NCBI RefSeq assembly: GCF_009765785.1
Contig: NZ_LMUT01000003.1
Span: forward strand, 191,292-255,291
Source: Granulicella sp. L46
GTDB taxonomy: Bacteria > Acidobacteriota > Terriglobia > Terriglobales > Acidobacteriaceae
Direction of reading: 5' to 3'
Length of the DNA stretch: 64,000 nucleotides
The notes beneath the pieces were generated by a model. The model was not told where the DNA came from, searched no databases, and saw only the letters and a list, made by a program, of their open reading frames with translations. This document shows positions 60,352-64,000 of the stretch, one piece after another (position 1 is the stretch's first letter; each line of letters begins with the position of its first letter). Both the position numbers and the translations under genes were made by a program.

Positions 60352-61527
60352 ATGCCCGCACTCGTCACCGAAACTTCCCTCCCCGCGCCTCTCTCCACCC
60401 TCACCGCCGAAGAGCAAATCATCCAGGAGACAGTCCGCAAGTTCGCCCGCAAAGAGATCGCACCGCTCGTCCGTGAGATGGACGAAGCGCAAAAAATGTC
60501 TCCCAAGATCATTCAGCGACTCTTCGAACTCGGCCTCATGGGCATCGAAATCCCCGAAGAATACGGCGGCGTCGGCGGCTCCTTCTTCAGCTCCATCCTC
60601 GCCGTCGAAGAGATCTCCGCAGTAGACCCCGCCATCGGCGTCCTCGTCGACGTGCAGAACACCCTCACAGTGAACGCCCTCCTTCGCTGGGGTTCCGAAG
60701 CCCAGAAGCAGCAGTACCTCCCGCGCATGGCAACCGACACCATCTGCTCCTACGCACTCTCCGAAGCCAGCTCCGGCTCCGACGCCTTCGCCCTCACCAC
60801 CAATGCACGTCTCGACGGCGACCACTACATCCTCAACGGCCGCAAGCTCTGGATCTCCAACGCCGCCGAAGCTGGCCTCTTCATCGTCTTCACCACGGTC
60901 GATCCCGCGGCCGGCTACAAAGGCATCACGGCATTTCTCGTAGAGCGCGACACTCTCGGCTTCACCGTCGGCAAGAAAGAAGACAAGCTCGGCATCCGCG
61001 CCTCTTCCACCTGCGAGCTCCTCTTCGACGACTGCCGCGTCCCCACCGCCAACATCCTCGGCGAAATCGGCAAGGGCTACAAGATCGCCATCGAAACCCT
61101 CAACGAAGGCCGCATTGGCATCGCCGCGCAACTCCTCGGCCTCGCTACCGGAGCGTGGGGTCACGCCGCGAAATACACCCAGGAACGCCGCCAATTCGGT
61201 AAACCTATCGCAGAGTTCCAGGCCGTCCAATTTGCCCTCGCAGAGATGGCCACCGACATCGAAGCCAGCCGCCTCATGGTCTACAACACCGCACGCAGAA
61301 AGCTAGCTGGCTTACCCTTCCTCAAGGAAGCCGCCATGACCAAGTACTTCGTCTCGCAGGTAGCCGAGCGCGTCGCCAGCAAATGCGTCGAACTCCACGG
61401 CGGCTACGGCTTCGTCAAAGACTACCCTGTAGAAAAGCTCTACCGCGACGCCAAGATCGGTACCATCTACGAAGGCACCTCGAACATGCAGCTAGCCACC
61501 ATCGCCAAACAGGTCCTGCAAGGCTAG
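60352..61527 (+). CDS. Acyl-CoA dehydrogenase (short/medium-chain type)
   Basis: This 391-residue flavoenzyme oxidises acyl-CoA to trans-2-enoyl-CoA. Domains run as usual: N-terminal helices ('LTAEEQIIQETVRKFARKEI'), the beta-domain ('CSYALSEASSGSDAFALTTN', 'WISNAAEAGLFIVFTTVDPA') and the C-terminal helices ('QFGKPIAEFQAVQFALAEMA'). The catalytic Glu lies in 'IGTIYEGTSNMQL'. Electrons pass to the ETF encoded divergently. The ribosome-binding site is CGGAGAA. It ends before a bidirectional terminator. Confidence 0.96.
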   Translation: MPALVTETSLPAPLSTLTAEEQIIQETVRKFARKEIAPLVREMDEAQKMSPKIIQRLFELGLMGIEIPEEYGGVGGSFFSSILAVEEISAVDPAIGVLVDVQNTLTVNALLRWGSEAQKQQYLPRMATDTICSYALSEASSGSDAFALTTNARLDGDHYILNGRKLWISNAAEAGLFIVFTTVDPAAGYKGITAFLVERDTLGFTVGKKEDKLGIRASSTCELLFDDCRVPTANILGEIGKGYKIAIETLNEGRIGIAAQLLGLATGAWGHAAKYTQERRQFGKPIAEFQAVQFALAEMATDIEASRLMVYNTARRKLAGLPFLKEAAMTKYFVSQVAERVASKCVELHGGYGFVKDYPVEKLYRDAKIGTIYEGTSNMQLATIAKQVLQG

Positions 61528-61579
61528 ACACCTTTGCCTTTGCATTTCTTCTGTCATTCCCTCTGGGAATCTGCTATTT

Positions 61580-61622
61580 GAGGCCCGCGGAGCGCGTTTG
61601 CTTCACGCGTTCCGCGGGCCTC
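61580..61622. terminator. Bidirectional terminator between two acyl-CoA dehydrogenase genes
   Basis: GAGGCCCGCGGAGCGCG (left arm) pairs with CGCGTTCCGCGGGCCTC (right arm), 17 bp with one G-T pair, with an 8-10 nt loop. The hairpin is followed by TCATTT on the plus strand and AAATAG on the minus strand. It lies between the two convergent genes. T-runs are weak, but position and stability support termination in both directions. Confidence 0.65.
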
Positions 61623-61626
61623 TCAT

Positions 61627-63411
61627 TTACAGCGTGTACCGGCCAGCTTCGACCATCACGGCTGAAATCTCGCGCCCCAGCGTCACCGTGTTTACCGGCT
61701 CATGCTTCGCCAGCCGCCGGAAGATCGCCATCTGTGTCCGCAGCATGTCTCCCTCCGCCACCGCAGCAATCACCCGCTCCGACGCCGTCTCCACAATCCG
61801 GAACGACCGCGCCGCATAATACTTCGTCATCTTGATCGCCAGCGCACTCTTGCCCGCCATCTTCTCCGTCCGTAAAATCGCAGACTCCAGCGCCAGCACC
61901 TCGATCAGCACATCCGCCAGCGCGCCCATCACCTCTTGCTGCTCGGCCAGGTCAGTCCCAAAGCGTTGCGAAGCCGCACCCGCGCAGAACAGCCCAAGCT
62001 TCTTCGCACTCGACAGCAGCGCCCGCTCTTCCGCCAGCGGGCCTTCATAGCTCGCCTTAGCAGTCGGTCCAGCCATCACCTCATCCATCACCTGCTTAAT
62101 CGCTGGCAACAGCGCCAGTCGACCCTGCAGCGCCCGCTTGATCATCCATCCTGTGATGATCAGGCGGTTGATTTCATTGGTGCCTTCAAAGATCCGATTG
62201 ATGCGCGCATCGCGATAGCTGCGCTCCGCCGGAAACTCCTCAACATATCCATAGCCGCCATGAATCTGCAGCGTCGAGTCCACCACCCGCTCCAGCATCT
62301 CCGATCCCCACACCTTCAGAATCGAGCACTCCACCGCGAACTCTTCAATCCTCTTCTGCACATCCTGCGTATACGTCGGCGAGTGTTTATCCAACCCCGC
62401 CAGCGCGGCCTCGATAGCGCCAACCGTTCTATAAATCAGCGCCTCTCCAACATAGATACCTACCGCGCCATCGGCAATCTTCTCCTGCACCAATCCAAAC
62501 GAACTGATCGGCTTCCCAAACGCAATGCGCTCCTTGGCATACCGCACGCCATCGCGGAACGACTTCCGCGCTCCGCCAATCGCCGAAGCCGCCAGCTTGT
62601 ACCGACCCACGTTCAGCACGTTGAACGCAATGTGATGCCCCTTGCCAGCCTCACCCAGCAGATTCTCCACCGGAACCTTGCAGTCCTCCAGCCGCAGCGG
62701 ACACGTAGACGACCCACGAATCCCCAGCTTGTGTTCCTCCGCCGCAACCGTAAGCCCCAGCGTCCCCGCCTCGATCAAAAACGCGGTGAACTTCTCTCCA
62801 TCGATCTTCGCGAACACGGTAAACAAGTTAGCAATGCCGGCATTCGAGATCCACATCTTCTCGCCGTTCAAAACATAATGCCTGCCGTCTTCGGTCAGCT
62901 TCGCCTGCGTCCGAATGTTCATCGCATCCGACCCCGCCGACGATTCCGACAATGCATACGCAGCAATCCACTCGCCTGTAGCAATCTTCGAAAGATACTT
63001 CGCCTTCTGCTCCGGCGTTCCATACCAAACGAGCGGCAGCGTTCCGATCCCCGCATGCGCACTGAACGTCACCGAAAAACTCCCGGACACTGCAATCCGA
63101 TCCGCGATCACCGCCGACGTGACCTTGTCCAGGCCCAGGCCGCCATATTCCTCCGGCACATCCACTCCCAGCAGCCCCAGCTCGCCCGCCTCGCGCATCA
63201 GCTTCACGCTCACGTCAAACTTCTTAGCCTCAATTTCCGCCACCTGCGGAAGAATCTTCTCCTCCGCAAAGTTCGCCGTCATCTCCGCAATCTGTTTCTG
63301 TTCCGCCGAGAAATCCTCCGGGGTAAACACATCCTCCGGCCGCAGATCCTCAATCAGAAAACTTCCACCAGACGCACGCTTCGTTGGGTTCTCTACAGCT
63401 GCTGCACTCAT
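61627..63411 (-). CDS. Acyl-CoA dehydrogenase (long, with C-terminal extension)
   Basis: This 594-residue protein starts at the ATG at 63411, with GGAGGAA 7 nt upstream; the longer frame to 63483 has no such site. The core ('FTPEDFSAEQKQIAEMTANF', 'AYALSESSAGSDAMNIRTQA', 'NGEKMWISNAGIANLFTVFA') contains the catalytic Glu in 'INRIFEGTNEINRLI'. A C-terminal domain of about 150 residues after the core ('KASYEGPLAEERALLSSAKK') is typical of the larger bacterial FadE-like group. It lies 22 bp downstream of the thiolase gene, in the same operon. Confidence 0.95.
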   Translation of the reverse strand: MSAAAVENPTKRASGGSFLIEDLRPEDVFTPEDFSAEQKQIAEMTANFAEEKILPQVAEIEAKKFDVSVKLMREAGELGLLGVDVPEEYGGLGLDKVTSAVIADRIAVSGSFSVTFSAHAGIGTLPLVWYGTPEQKAKYLSKIATGEWIAAYALSESSAGSDAMNIRTQAKLTEDGRHYVLNGEKMWISNAGIANLFTVFAKIDGEKFTAFLIEAGTLGLTVAAEEHKLGIRGSSTCPLRLEDCKVPVENLLGEAGKGHHIAFNVLNVGRYKLAASAIGGARKSFRDGVRYAKERIAFGKPISSFGLVQEKIADGAVGIYVGEALIYRTVGAIEAALAGLDKHSPTYTQDVQKRIEEFAVECSILKVWGSEMLERVVDSTLQIHGGYGYVEEFPAERSYRDARINRIFEGTNEINRLIITGWMIKRALQGRLALLPAIKQVMDEVMAGPTAKASYEGPLAEERALLSSAKKLGLFCAGAASQRFGTDLAEQQEVMGALADVLIEVLALESAILRTEKMAGKSALAIKMTKYYAARSFRIVETASERVIAAVAEGDMLRTQMAIFRRLAKHEPVNTVTLGREISAVMVEAGRYTL

Positions 63412-63433
63412 CGCAATTCCTCCCGCACCATTC

Positions 63434-64000
63434 TTAATTTTGTAAGTTTTCAAAAATTCCAGCAGCACCCATCCCGCCGCCAACGCACATCGTCACCAGG
63501 CCATAGCGCGCCTTGCGCCGCTTCATCTCGCCCATCAGCGTCGCCGTCAACTTCGCTCCGGTACAACCTAGCGGATGACCCAGCGCAATCGCCCCGCCAT
63601 TCACATTCACCTTCGCGATATCAAGCCCCAACGTCTTAATCACCGCCAGCGACTGCGCCGCGAAAGCCTCATTCAGCTCAATCACGTCGATATCCTCAAG
63701 CGTCAACCCCGCCATCTTCAGCGCCTTGGGAATCGCATACACCGGCCCAATGCCCATCTCCTCCGGCATGCAGCCCGCATAGGCAAACGACACGAACCGC
63801 GCCAGCGGCGTCGCCCCAATCGCCTTCGCGCGTTCGTCAGACATGATCACCGCAGCCGCCGCACCATCCGAAGTCTGCGAGCTGTTCCCCGCCGTCACCA
63901 CGCCCTTCGCATGGAACGCCGCGCGCAACTTCGCCAGCGCCTCTAGCGACGTATCCGAACGCGGCCCCTCGTCAACCTTGAACTCCTTTTCCTTCGACTC
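63434..64000 (-). CDS. Acetyl-CoA acetyltransferase (thiolase), C-terminal part, truncated
   Basis: The open frame continues past the right edge, so the start lies outside. About 188 residues are present, all of the C-terminal half: '[20 protein letters not shown]', '[20 protein letters not shown]', '[20 protein letters not shown]' with the active-site His, and '[17 protein letters not shown]' with the active-site Cys. It catalyses thiolytic cleavage of 3-ketoacyl-CoA, the last beta-oxidation step. The internal TTG at 63928 is not the start. Confidence 0.94.
   Translation of the reverse strand, partial: ESKEKEFKVDEGPRSDTSLEALAKLRAAFHAKGVVTAGNSSQTSDGAAAAVIMSDERAKAIGATPLARFVSFAYAGCMPEEMGIGPVYAIPKALKMAGLTLEDIDVIELNEAFAAQSLAVIKTLGLDIAKVNVNGGAIALGHPLGCTGAKLTATLMGEMKRRKARYGLVTMCVGGGMGAAGIFENLQN

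Overview
The window looks like chromosomal DNA of an acidobacterium of the Terriglobia group (Granulicella, Edaphobacter or Terriglobus-like). This is inferred from an Oar-like TonB-dependent receptor with an N-terminal carboxypeptidase-regulatory domain, a GWxTD-domain secreted protein, a three-step propeller histidine kinase, a full-length PurL and moderately high G+C content. No exact species can be read from the sequence. There are no rRNA genes, CRISPR arrays, insertion sequences, integrases or plasmid/phage origins.

Layout, left to right. 1-6.6 kb (minus strand): a truncated S9-family peptidase, a large TonB-dependent receptor ending in a strong intrinsic terminator, a PaiB-like FMN-binding protein and an exported YtcJ-like amidohydrolase, facing a divergent MocR/PdxR-type regulator (6.8-8.2 kb). 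8.3-13.9 kb: a signalling block of a NarL-type response regulator, a membrane histidine kinase with a periplasmic propeller and a FixJ-type response regulator, all leftward. Their intergenic regions share a palindromic motif. Next to the block is a decayed OmpR/KdpE-type DNA-binding domain. 14.0-17.7 kb: a DyP peroxidase with a C-terminal encapsulation peptide, overlapping the encapsulin shell gene by 8 nt (a nanocompartment), then an exported alpha/beta hydrolase and a DUF4126-like membrane protein. 17.9-20.3 kb: tRNA-Ser(CGA) and GTP-dependent PEP carboxykinase. 20.3-26.9 kb: a TetR regulator divergent from a complete tripartite RND efflux operon, with a perfect 20-bp inverted repeat between them.

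26.9-37.8 kb: a tightly packed purine operon transcribed leftward in the order purF-L-M-C-D-N-E-K, with many 1-4 nt overlaps. It carries most of the steps from PRPP to SAICAR. 38.1-47.4 kb: an outer-membrane barrel protein, a GWxTD protein whose stop codon sits in an 18-bp tandem repeat, a MacA-like adaptor and MacB-like ATPase without a permease gene, and an unrecognised 956-residue secreted protein. 47.4-54.4 kb (leftward): an M24 peptidase, accB, accC, thiE and two APC amino-acid permeases. 54.5-55.7 kb: a Tat-type metallophosphoesterase overlapping, tail to tail, a small excisionase-like HTH gene. 55.9-64 kb: a fatty-acid beta-oxidation module (etfB-etfA, a membrane Fe-S ETF oxidoreductase, two acyl-CoA dehydrogenases and a truncated thiolase).

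Most of the window is housekeeping and well-known transport. The parts most worth a second look are the shared palindrome in the two-component block, the DyP/encapsulin pair with its pseudogene neighbour, the permease-less adaptor/ATPase pair next to the large secreted protein, and the repeated RKKW motif in the C-terminal tail of the ETF oxidoreductase. I do not see a clearly new defence or mobile system.
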